A DNA stretch of 64,000 bases from Siphonodentalium dalli (Eukaryota; Mollusca; Scaphopoda; Gadilida; Siphonodentaliidae). Position 1 is the stretch's first letter. Each line of letters begins with the position of its first letter. A program made the translations under genes and the position numbers. The notes below the pieces were generated by a model. That model did no database searches, was not told the DNA's origin, and saw nothing but the letters and a program-made list of their open reading frames with translations. Where the stretch lies: the NCBI GenBank assembly GCA_032622095.1, contig CP136062.1, positions 152,142,875 to 152,206,874 on the forward strand, given 5' to 3'. Positions 53,631 to 64,000 of the stretch are shown here, one piece after another.

Positions 53631-55504
53631 GCCTTCGAAGTGCGGATGTTCCCACATTGTGGATACTTTAATTTGCAACCATTTTATTTATAAGTGGATG
53701 CTGGCCAGACTTCTTACGAATATTGTAACCGAGCCCACAGTTGGTGCTATACATGCATACTGACAGAGGGGCGTCACAATGCGGTGTGTTTAAACGCCCC
53801 TGTGGTGTATACGGGTGATTTTAATGACAATAACTGTGCGGGCCGTCATAGAAACCCACCCACCCACGCACGGACGGGGGTTGCGGCCAAACAGAAGTGC
53901 CGCTATTAACCCTCAAAATGCCGCCCTCGCCGAATATGTTTGCAGCGAATGAAGCTAAGTGGCTGGACCGCCCATGTGGTGTCTAGGGGTGATTTTAGTG
54001 GCTGGTCCGGGCAGTGTTTAGTCACACCCTCGCAATGGGATTGCACCAGCTGGCCGTTATGTGCTTTGCAACAATCACATTAAGTTTAGCAGAACGAGAA
54101 ACGTAAAACTAACTCGCCGTATATTTACCCGCTTATTGATTGCAGTACGTAATATGTGGGTGACAAGATGAAAGGGAAGTATAATTATTGCTATTACCAT
54201 GTTAAAGGAGAAGCTAATGTATTTGTTAGGTACCAATTTATACGCACTCTATGGGCACAATTACAGTCACACAAACTCTGATTTTCTCATTTGAGGGAGC
54301 TCAGTATAGTAATTTTTGAAAGGTTTATTACGACCAGATTGAAACGTATAATTTCGGAAGATTGAGTCATCAAACAGCAAACAATATATCGATACATATG
54401 CACGCGACCACAGGGACGTGGCGACAGGGGGATTTGGGGTGTGGTGAAAATTTTCAAAAGTTGAAAATTTCATGCCTCACACAACATTAGTAGGAAATTT
54501 GACACCACGGGTTGAAATTGTTCTCATTGTTTCAATTTGTTTATTTGTTTTTTCTCTTAACTCAAAAGTACATGGGTATTGAGACATTTAACATATTTAC
54601 ATGGTATATAATTATATACATTATATACATGGGGGCAAGCGGGATTTTTGCAATATGTACCATGCACACATGCCGTATATAATTATACAACAACGATAAA
54701 TTTCTTTCTCTGTCTAACTAATACTGTTATATAATATTCTACGCTAAATACGGTAGCTTAAATGTTCTCTCGGTTTTAGTACTGTCTGTCCGGGGTAGAT
54801 TCAGTTGTCTCCATCGGAGTTGCTCCGTTTTGGGCATTCGAATACAATCATGGATTCGTGAAAATATCTAAAATTCGAGGTATGTGTTTTCTCCCAGATA
54901 ATCGCATTAAATCATTTTACCTGTTCTCGTGGTAATCTCAACAATTATGAATTGGTGGGTTGTAAGTTACATTGATTTATGCGAAGTTCGGCGGGGGGGG
55001 GGGGGGCGGAAAAAAACTGCGGGACACAACGTACCACTGTCTTGGTTTACATGTGATATTGACCCATTAACCCTCTTAATAATGCCGACTATGTCAGTGT
55101 CTACCAGTCGAATGCAGAATTCTACCCTGCGATCGCTTATCTGGCAAAGTTTTACTGCAGAACTATCCCATGTATTAAACAATTTCTCCTCCAATGGTAT
55201 CAGAAAACAGTTATATGCTGGTATCTCACTCATCTCATTTGCATCTTTTTCAAAGTCGAGGTAATTACTAGTTGTCATTTTTTAAAGTGCATACAAAGCG
55301 TTGCGATCACCAATATACATGTTTGTACATGTCATGACATCACGAGGTACAAATCTGCATTCTACTGGTAGACAATGACCATTTTAGTCATAATAATCTA
55401 AACTAAGTTACCAAGAACCTTCTCGTGAATTGTATGCTCCGGTGTTTTTTTCGGTTTCCGGTCAAACCGAGTTGTTGTCCGGGAGGGGTAGATTTGATTT
55501 TTCT

Positions 55505-55645
55505 GGGGGGGGGGGGGGGGGGGCAAATGGTCAGTGGAAAAAACTGCAGTTTTTGCTGTTGGGGGGGGGGGGGGAGGGTACCCAAACCGAAGAAAACAGT
55601 TTTTTCCACCCTGTGTCTGCAGTTTTTTTTCCGCCCCCCCCCCCC
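55505..55645. repeat. Poly(G)/poly(C) cluster
   Basis: G runs at 55505-55522 and 55561-55574 and a C run at 55633-55648 (another G run at 54990-55005). Hairpin formation between the G and C runs is possible. Confidence 0.8.
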
Positions 55646-56329
55646 CCCGTGAGTTCGGCTTGATTTTCCAACAAGTACTTAGGAAAAGAGGTTATTCCCG
55701 AGTGAAGCGAAATTGGCCGAGTCATTGGGGATGTGTGACACTGCTGCCACTTAGTGTACTGAGGATGCATAGCGACATTGTGGATCAATCATTGGAATTA
55801 ATGAGACCATCAGCACATCTATGACTTCCACTGCACAAAAAGGAGCAGAGTCGGTATGAAGAGGAAATTATTGTCGAGTCGTTAAGAATGTAGTGTCACA
55901 TTCATCCTGAGCCTACCGTTGTTTTTGGTACCGTCTACGGTATTCGTGCTAAGTGCTAATGTTCCATTTATTTTAATGAATGATACAAACAACGCATTCA
56001 CAGTTTCAAATTGGCAGTAGTGTCACCAGTTCTGGTTAAAACACAGACTCGACAGCTATGCAGTACTGAGTCTGGAGTATTTGGGGGGATTTCCATTACC
56101 ACCAGCATACTTACCTCAGTGTTCCCCAATCACAACATCTATCAGCAAATCAATGTGTCCTATCAGGCGATGGTCGGAATGCCATTACAGGGGTAGATTC
56201 GTTACAACGCGCTATAAACATTGTCACATTGTTATACTACATGCATTCAATGCAGCAATTAAAGTTGAAGTGCACTATTGCACTAGGAATAGCTTTTTAC
56301 GAGAAAGATAATGGTCGGGGTTAGAATTT

Positions 56330-57960
56330 TCTAAAGTGACGCCGTTATTGTCAGGGGCAGAAAAGGGGGAGGGGCAGAAAAAAAAATTGTCGCCGATTGC
56401 CACAAAACTTATATATAATCATCCCCATAATATGAGGAATCTAATGGCGTGGTTTTAATATGGCAAAAGTCGCGCCGTTCGCGTCAGGGGTGACAGGAAG
56501 GGGGGCGGGCATATTTTTTTTCTGTCGCCGATTGCCACGAAGCTTACATATAATCATCCCCATGATATGAAGAATCCAACGGTGTGGTTTAAATATGTCA
56601 AAAGTTGCGTCGTTTGAGTCAGGGATGAACGGAAGGGGAGAGGGGCACCAAAATTGATAACATTTTAGCGCCGATTTCCACCAAATTGATATATATTCTT
56701 CTTCATGATACAAGGAATCTAATTGTGCGATTTAACAACGCCAAATTGTTGTTTTTGGATGCGAGATTGGGAGGGGTGGGCACTCAATTTGATAATACAA
56801 CTAAGTCGCCAATTGCCACCACACTTATACAAAATCATCCCCATGGTATGAGGAGTCTAATGGTGTGGCTTTTATCTGTCAAATGTGGCCTTGTTCGAGT
56901 CAGGGTTGCATTGAAAGGGACAGGGGCACCAAAATTGATGCACAATTTGTTTTTAGCGCCAATTTCCGCCAAATTGATACACGTTCTTATCCATGATACG
57001 AGGAATCTAATCGTGATTTAAAGACGCCATAGTGGTGCTGTTTGGGTGAGAGATGGAGAGGGGAGGTATTGGCACCAAATTTGATAAAAAAATTGTTTAG
57101 TCGCCGATTATCACCAAACTTATAAACAATCATCTCCATGATATCAGGAGTGTAATCGTGTGGTTTAAGGATGTCACAAGTGGGGCCATTCGAGTCAGTG
57201 GTGTATAGAGATGAGAGGGACACAAAAAATTATATCTATATTTTTAGTGCCGATTTCCACCAGATTGATACATATTCCTCTCCGTGATACGAGGAATCTT
57301 ATCGTGTGGTTTAGATACACCAAATTGGTGCCCTATGGGCGAGAGATATGGGCACCTTAAATTTTATACGAATGTGTATACTCGCCAATTTTCACCAATT
57401 TCATATATATGCATCTCTAATCTCTAATGAGTCTTAGTGTGTGCAGCTTGAGTCCGAACTAGGGACGGGATTGTCACCAAAACTGATACAAAATATTTTT
57501 AGTACCAATTACCATCAAATTCAGACACGTTCTTCTCAAATGATACAAGAAATAAAATCGTGCTGTCTGTCTGTCTTTTTGTCTGTCTGTGTGCGTTCTA
57601 TATATAACTTCACGCGGTACAATCGAAATGGCACCAAGGCGTTCTAAGAGGGGTAACTTTTTACAAGGAAGATAATGGTGCGGGTAAAATTTTTCTAAAA
57701 TGACGCTGTTGGTGGGAGGGGAAATTAAAAAAAATATGGTGAAATAGTTTTGTCGCTGATTTCCACCAAACGAATACATAATCACCTTCGCAATATGGCG
57801 TTGTTCGAGTCAGCGTTACATCAACAATTGATTTAATAAACCAAATTCCACCAAATTCATACACTTTTTTCTCTAATGATATACCATGAATTAAATCACA
57901 TTTGGTGTCCTTTGCGTCACGGATGGCGAGCGGATATGCACTATCATTGATAAGATTGCT
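56330..57960. repeat. Degenerate tandem array, unit about 150 bp
   Basis: About ten diverged units with CGCCGATT-CCACCAAA, ATAATCATCCCCATGATATG and GAGTCAGGG in order. Similarity is lower than in the other arrays, suggesting age. Confidence 0.7.
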
Positions 57961-58964
57961 ATTCGCCGATATCCACATATTAGTTATATACAGTCACCAG
58001 GCCATCTCCATATCATTTTAAGTAGTTGGGCGTTCACATTTCACAATCCCGACATATTGTGACCCATATAAGTCACTTGAACAATTATATCTTCTTAACA
58101 GTCATATTTATATGGGAATGGCAATCAAGGCATTCACACAATGAGCTAGCAAAAAGAGCTGATAACTAGAAGAAGCATTAAACGTATATTTATCATTCTA
58201 TTGAAGAGATACATATATTCGTGCAAACTGAGAGACCTCGAACCATCAGAGGATTGCATATATATAATACATTTTTTTAGTCTGTTCCATTCAATACAGT
58301 TTCCACAAAAAGTTACAATTTGTCAAGAGATATGGAAGGCCTGTTCAAAAATAGTGGTCACAGTGTGCAGTCAAGTATAGTTTCTTCGTAAAAATGCAGT
58401 TAGTAGCACAAGACTTTTCAGGATCCTACCAATACTGACATCTGACAAGGGTTTTACAACAGACTCATCGACTCACACAAACAACTCAAAATCTCGCTCT
58501 GTGCCTGGCACATGTAGCTGATATATGTGCGCGGCAACATTTCGTTTAAACTAAGAATATTTAGCCAATATATAGCACCATGAACAGAGGAGCACCTGGA
58601 AATTTCTTTGAAACATCTGTATCTTCATGGAGATATGATAGCCAGGTCTTAGTCCAACCCACTATATTGATTGATACATCTCAATATGTAAAACCCAATT
58701 CTCATCTTTTATCGAACTAATGTGTTTATGATGTTCATGTATCATATTATAACGTCTAATGTATACGCAGTTGTAAATAAATAAATACTTCATTATTGGT
58801 GGAACGGATTAATCGCGATAAACAGAATGGTTAGCCCCTACTTATATTCCATGACTGTAATAATCATGTTTTGTGATGCTATTTGAATATACAATTTATG
58901 AGAAAATGTATAACACTTTAAGCAAGAGCATTCTCTATTCCCAACACATATCCACATAATACAT

Positions 58965-58996
58965 TAACCTGGGCAACGCCGGGTAACCCTGCTAGT
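58965..58996 (+). mobile_element. Possible Helitron 3' terminus
   Basis: A short hairpin ACCTGG-GCAACG-CCGGGT is followed 7 nt later by CTAG and then T, the pattern of animal Helitron 3' ends. The 5' TC end was not located and no Rep/helicase is seen. Confidence 0.45.
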
Positions 58997-59269
58997 CTTC
59001 AATATGTGCAGTGTCAGCTAAGAAGAAACTAAGTTAATAGAATTACGTCCCTTTTGATTTACATGGTATCTCGAATACGAGTTTAAACAAAATCCTCATG
59101 CGCGATTGGCGTATATATATACTATATCAAATTAATTTACAAGTTCAAGATATATAATACACATGGCATGCATATATGTGGGTGTTTCATAGTCTGAAAT
59201 GCGTTCGTGTGCAGACAATGGCGGGACGTTGTGGCGGCTATTTGCCACAGCAGAATGAGGTTCCTCAGA

Positions 59270-59650
59270 GGGTGAATTTAGTTTTTACTAGCCCGCTATG
59301 CGGGATAGTGTCACTAAATTCACCTTCTGATGACCCCTTTCTGCAAATGACAGGCACCTTATTCTCAGGCCTGACGAAGATAGCTGGAGTACAGTTATAT
59401 AACTCTTTATAGAGTTTCCCGTCTGGAATGAAGCGACCGCATGAATGAATTGTGAGAGTATGAAAGCAAAATTGGAAGTCAACAAAACATATGCAAGGCA
59501 AAGTTTTCGTTTCGAAAAGATCAAGAGTACTTCCACTAAGTCCATGCTATACTATGTGTTGGTACGTTCGCGGTTATTGATCAGGAACCAGTCTATTCAA
59601 CTAGCGACATTGAAAGAGGGACAACAAAAAAATGCAATACAATATTGACA
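59270..59650. repeat. Dispersed repeat, three copies in 59.3-62.5 kb
   Basis: Copies at 59400-59550, 60440-60630 and 62120-62480 share GTTTTCGTTTCGAAAAG, AGAGTACTTCC and (two of them) AGAAGAGTT. A related 190-bp block (TTGATGAATGATTCTCGGA ... GAGAACCAACGT) stands at 60226-60410 and 61870-62060. Confidence 0.6.
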
Positions 59651-62208
59651 TGCAGACGACAGTTTAGATGAGAAATATTCATTAACTCACTTGTATCTAC
59701 TTGTTCGTCCATTATGTACAATGAATATAACCCGCTCTTTTGGTTAATTTTGGTTTAAAAACAAAATCGTATATAGTACAGTATCATTTATCACGACCCT
59801 ACCTTTTTTGTTGAGTTCTATAACCAAAAAGTAGTGCATTTACCCTAGCTAACCCTGTTCTTATTGGCTGCTACTATAACAATCTTATTAGTGCCACGTT
59901 TATCACGCCCCCACTCTATTGTGTGTGTGTGGCATCCTTATAACGTTTAGAATCATTAGAATGTCTGACATTTGCGGAATGAGGTCCCAATAAGTTGAAT
60001 TTAGTGACGCTTTACTGCATGTACATATCGGGCTAGTCATAACCAAAACCACCCATTGTGAAACTTTTTCTTCTGCAAAATAGCGGATAGAAACTGAATA
60101 GAAGAGAACAAGTAACTAAACATTGTTAATTTGAGAGTTCATCGAAGATGGGGCTCAATTAAGCAGATTGAGGTCTCCATGGGGTGAATTTGGTGACAGT
60201 GTATACTGCATGTATACTGCTGATTTTCTCGTTTGATGAATGATTCTCGGAAGCTCACCCGATCAATGCGATCAATCAGATCGAAATGACTTTCTCTAAA
60301 ACGTAAACAACAAAAACCAAACACCACGCGATTCTATTCGAGAACCAACGTAGCGATATAAAGTGTGATGTAGTGCCTACACCATCTGTCGGAAGTGTCC
60401 GTGATATGCCAATTTTTTGTATTCTCCTCTCTGATAAAAGTATTGAAAGTACAGCTAGATAAATCATCTCCTTGTCAGAACTATAATAGAGTTATCATCC
60501 TTGTCAGAAGCGGCCACATGAATTTCGTTTGCTCATATGTGATAACTGATGCAAGAAGAGTTCAGACAACAAGATGCAAGGCAAAACTTTCGTTTAGAAA
60601 ATTCAAGGAGTACTTCCATGTTACTATATACGTTTCTGTACTTTCGCAGTTACTGACCAAGAACAAGTATACCCAACTCAAGAAAGCTGCGACAGGGGGT
60701 GTGGGAGTTTGGGGTTGCCACCTGACCACGCCCAGCTTTAGTTTTCAACAGTTAACAATTTCATGCTTGACAAAACATTAGTGGAAATTTCATACCAAAA
60801 GGTGGTTGTATTTGTTCTAATCGTTTGTCATTTGTGGTATTGTTACGCCTGAATCCAATAGTGGACAATTATTTCATTGTTTATCTACATTGGTTTGACA
60901 ATATCAGATGTGTGGTTCTTTTCTATATTATTCGCGTTAGGTTCGTTTCTTTGTTAGATTAGGCTTTCTCGCAATTCCAACCTTTTCTTTGTATTAATCA
61001 GCTGGCTTTTCATTTACAACTTGTCAATTCTTGCCCAAGCGGTGCTCATTAATTACCATTCATCGCACGTATTCTAAGCTTTACTTTTAATAATTACTTA
61101 TTTGTCAAACTGTTAATGCCACTGTGGTGATCGGATATTTTATAATGCAAATATGTTAATAGAATCCACCGTCGTTAATTCACACCTGTGCATGCTTTGT
61201 ATATAAGAATTTGTAAAACTGTGTTATGTCACTTTGTTCCGGAACTCCACCGTTCAGTCACTTCCACGTATTATAACCGGAGTTCCGATTGTTGTGTGGA
61301 CCGCTTCCAACTATACCGGAATGTCCGCATGTTTCTATTGTAAAAATAAACGCTTTTTCTCCAGAACGACTCCACATTCTTACAATACCAAAATCAGCTC
61401 TACCAATCATTCCAACCAGCTTTAGTGAAGACTTTGTTGTTTTGGATTAAAGTCTAATATTTTCCTATTTTCGGTCAAAGTATTTAAAGACATATTATGT
61501 TCTTGTTCGGGTGCGTGAAACTTATAAGTTAGAATTCGGTTGCTATGCCAACTTGAGATAGACCGTACCACTCCATAGAAAACATCGTCCGAACTACGCT
61601 AAATTGTAAATATTTACTACTTGAATCGGGACGCATCTATCGGCGATAAACTAACGAAAACATTTCTCGATCTTCAGTCACTGCATTTAATTAATATATA
61701 AGATTGACGATGTGTGTTGTCAATTTAGATATAATATTTGTAAAAATATCAACTTTGAACAATATTATTCTCCATTTCTATTTGATATACCGGAGTGTTT
61801 CACAACCATTTAACTGAAATGATCCTGACCCTCCTTCTTATAGTGCAGTGTAGAAGTGCTCGTGTTCTCGTTTGATGAATGATTCTCGGATGCACTAACG
61901 ACATGTCAGGTCAATGCGATCGATCAGAACAAAGTGACTTTCTCTAAAACGTCTACAACAACAAAGAATTAAACCACGCAATACCATTCGAGAACCAACG
62001 TGGCGAGATAAAGTCTGATGTACTGCTGCCATCTGTCAAAAGACTCCGTGATATATGATATATCGCATGCTCCATTTTGCGCTCCGTCTGAATAACATAC
62101 AGTGATAGTACTCATATAGAGTTCTTCCCCTGCAGAAGCGACCGTGTGAATGCAATTTGTTCATAACGGATATGCATGTCAAAGAAGAGTTCCGAAAACA
62201 AGATACTG

Positions 62209-62417
62209 TAATGCCCTAAATAATCGACTCTTTAACTACAGCAGAATTATGGGTAATTTTTCAGGATTTTGTCGGAAATATGGCTTGTTGCCATTCATCG
62301 GAAAGCTCTCGGTCAGAGCTTTCCGATGAATGGCAACAAGCCATATTTCCGACTAAATCCTGAAAAATTACCCATAATGCTGCTGTGGTTAAAGAGTCGA
62401 TTATTTAGGGCATTAAT
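62209..62417. mobile_element. Palindromic MITE
   Basis: TAATGCCCTAAATAATCGAC ... its reverse complement. Arms about 100 bp, inserted into a copy of the 59.4/60.5-kb repeat. Confidence 0.85.
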
Positions 62418-62499
62418 GTATAATGCATTTTGTTTTCGCTTCGAAAAGCCCAAGAGTACTACCGGGAGTTTTTCATGGATACAGTACCAAACAGAACAA

Positions 62500-62975
62500 A
62501 TGGTATATTGAGGCGCGTCTTTATCGCGATATTTTCGAAGAACACATATATCTATATAGACGATCTCGCTCGTGAAGAACACATATATCTATATAGACGA
62601 TCTCGCTCGTGAAGAACACATATATCTATATAGACGATCTCGCTCGTGAAGAACACATATCTATATAGACGATCTCGCTCGTGAAGCTTAGAGCACATAT
62701 ATAGACGATCCCACTCGTCAAGAACACCACACATATATCTACATTGATCATCTCGCTCGTGATTGATATGCTGTATAAACATTGCGAACGGAGCGTTTTA
62801 ACCGTCGTTCAAGCAACATGTTGCCACAAGCCGATTTTACGATTTTTATTAAGAGCAATATTAAGTTCGAATTATCGCAACAATGTCGCAAGCGGCGCGC
62901 TTATAATCGTCCCACTTGCAAAAAAAGCTGGATATTGGGCGGGAAAATAGCGCGATTAATATACAAATTCTTCTG
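62500..62975. repeat. Dispersed repeat, second copy of 30480-30870
   Basis: Same order of phrases as the first copy, with an expanded 37-bp tandem (GAAGAACACATATATCTATA then TAGACGATCTCGCTCGT) of about six units at 62540-62760. Confidence 0.7.
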
Positions 62976-63334
62976 ACTTGTACTGTACGTTGATGTACAT
63001 TATAATATACACGTGGAATTTACTACCATTGTATTTTTACAATTACAGATGTTTTGGGAACAAATCTATAAACCTGACCACCACAAAAGTGGTAACTGGG
63101 CTGCCATACTTAATCGTCCCGCTGCGCCATATGACCATATATCGACTGAAAGCGACATTTGATGGGCAAAACTGATGACAGTCAGAAATCTCAACACCAA
63201 CCTTTAGCTGAAACATTATGTGGGTGGTACCAGAATCTGATGTTAAGCCTCTGTGGTATAACGAAACAAATAGCTATGATGAATAACTCAATATTGCAAT
63301 ATTACCTCGGGATTCTAGAAAGGGCCAATAGAGT

Positions 63335-64000
63335 ACCCATGCAGGATCCATGAAACGTTTATTAGGATACCCATGATCCACGAAACGTGTATTAGGCTAC
63401 CCAGGATCTATGAACCGTTGATAAGAGTACCCATGATATATGATCCGTTTTGATTGGTGTAGCCAGGATCCATGAAACGTTGATTAGAGTACCCATGATA
63501 TATGAAACGTTGATTAAGGTACCCATGAACTGTGAAACATTGATTAGGGTACCCATGATCTACGAAATGTTGATTAGGGTACCCATGATCTATGAAACAT
63601 TGATTAGGGTACCCAGGATCTCTGAAACATTGATTAGCGTAGACAGGATCTCTGAAACATTGATTAGCGTAGCCAGGATCTCTGAAACATTGATTAGGGT
63701 ACACATGCTCTAAGAAACGTTGATTTTGGTGCCACATGAATGACAGGATCTCGAAACGTTGATTAGAGTACACAGGATCCATGAAACGTTAATTATGGTA
63801 ACCATGATATATGAAACGTTGATTATGGTAACCATGATATACGAAACGTTGATTAGGGTAACCATGCTATATGAAACGTTGATTAGGGTACCCAGGATCT
63901 CTGAAAGATTGATTAGGGTACCCATGATCTATGAAACATTGATTAGGGTACCCAGGATCTCTGAAACATTGATTAGCGTATCCACGATCTCTGAAACATT
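63335..64000. repeat. 30-bp tandem repeat running off the window
   Basis: About 21 units with core GAAACATTGATTAGGGTACC and a variable CATGATCTAT / CAGGATCTCT part. It continues past the end. Frames across it are by-products of the 30-bp period. Confidence 0.9.

Noticed and set aside
54967..55278. 103-codon minus-strand frame as a host exon
   Set aside because: The peptide looks complex, but no clear splice sites were found and it runs into a homopolymer cluster.

Overview
The window looks like nuclear DNA of an invertebrate animal, probably a marine lophotrochozoan such as a mollusc (low confidence). It is AT-rich and full of hairpin MITEs, tandem minisatellites, a 5S-derived SINE and non-LTR retrotransposon fragments. 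Few host exons can be seen, and each has plausible splice sites. The left 14 kb is an integrated Polinton/Maverick (adintovirus-like) double-stranded DNA element whose left end lies outside the window.

Core of the viral element (1-10.7 kb, all minus strand, so read right to left): protein-primed family-B DNA polymerase (one in-frame TGA); a 234-codon ORF of unknown function; a TTAA-flanked MITE that supplies that ORF's stop codon; an A32/FtsK-like packaging ATPase; two small basic proteins with Gly-Gly hydrophobic patches; a conserved Polinton-type protein; a retroviral-type integrase with a chromodomain (one in-frame TAA); a two-helix membrane protein; a frameshifted minor-capsid/penton-like protein; a small basic amphipathic protein; and the N-terminal part of a capsid protein cut by the window edge. 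Genes overlap or nearly abut, as is usual for virions of this kind. No adenain-like protease is visible. The breaks are few (one stop each in polymerase and integrase, two frameshifts in the minor capsid gene), so the copy is probably defective but young.

Accessory region (10.6-14 kb). The polymerase gene is divergent from a CCHC zinc-knuckle gene. A near-perfect palindrome with arms of about 200 bp covers both promoters, both 5' leaders and the first 32 codons of both genes, so the two proteins begin with the same peptide. Beyond it lie three small genes (121, 62 and 155 codons of product). Each ends within about 20 nt of a stem-loop identical to the metazoan replication-dependent histone mRNA 3' stem-loop (GGCCCTTTTCAGGGCC). 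Two are followed by a conserved purine-rich block placed like the histone downstream element. The same three genes share an upstream core containing ACAACGTCAGG, CATTTGTCA and TTTTAACGTCAA. The most interesting signal here is this apparent use of histone-type, S-phase-coupled 3' ends and a common promoter by accessory genes of a virus-like element.

The remaining 50 kb (14-64 kb) is almost entirely repeats: a palindromic minisatellite at 14.1 kb; two inverted copies of a foldback-like element (17.1-18.4 and 40.3-41.5 kb); several MITE families that share one 'GCCAATGCATTCTC' hairpin cassette; coding-phase minisatellites (54 bp at 34.2 kb, 45 bp at 46.1 kb, 30 bp at 63.3 kb); a tandem pair of 5S rRNA-derived SINEs; and a 3' end resembling a Helitron terminus. 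Candidate host exons lie at 20.4, 32.7, 33.4 and 53.0 kb. None could be assigned to a known protein.
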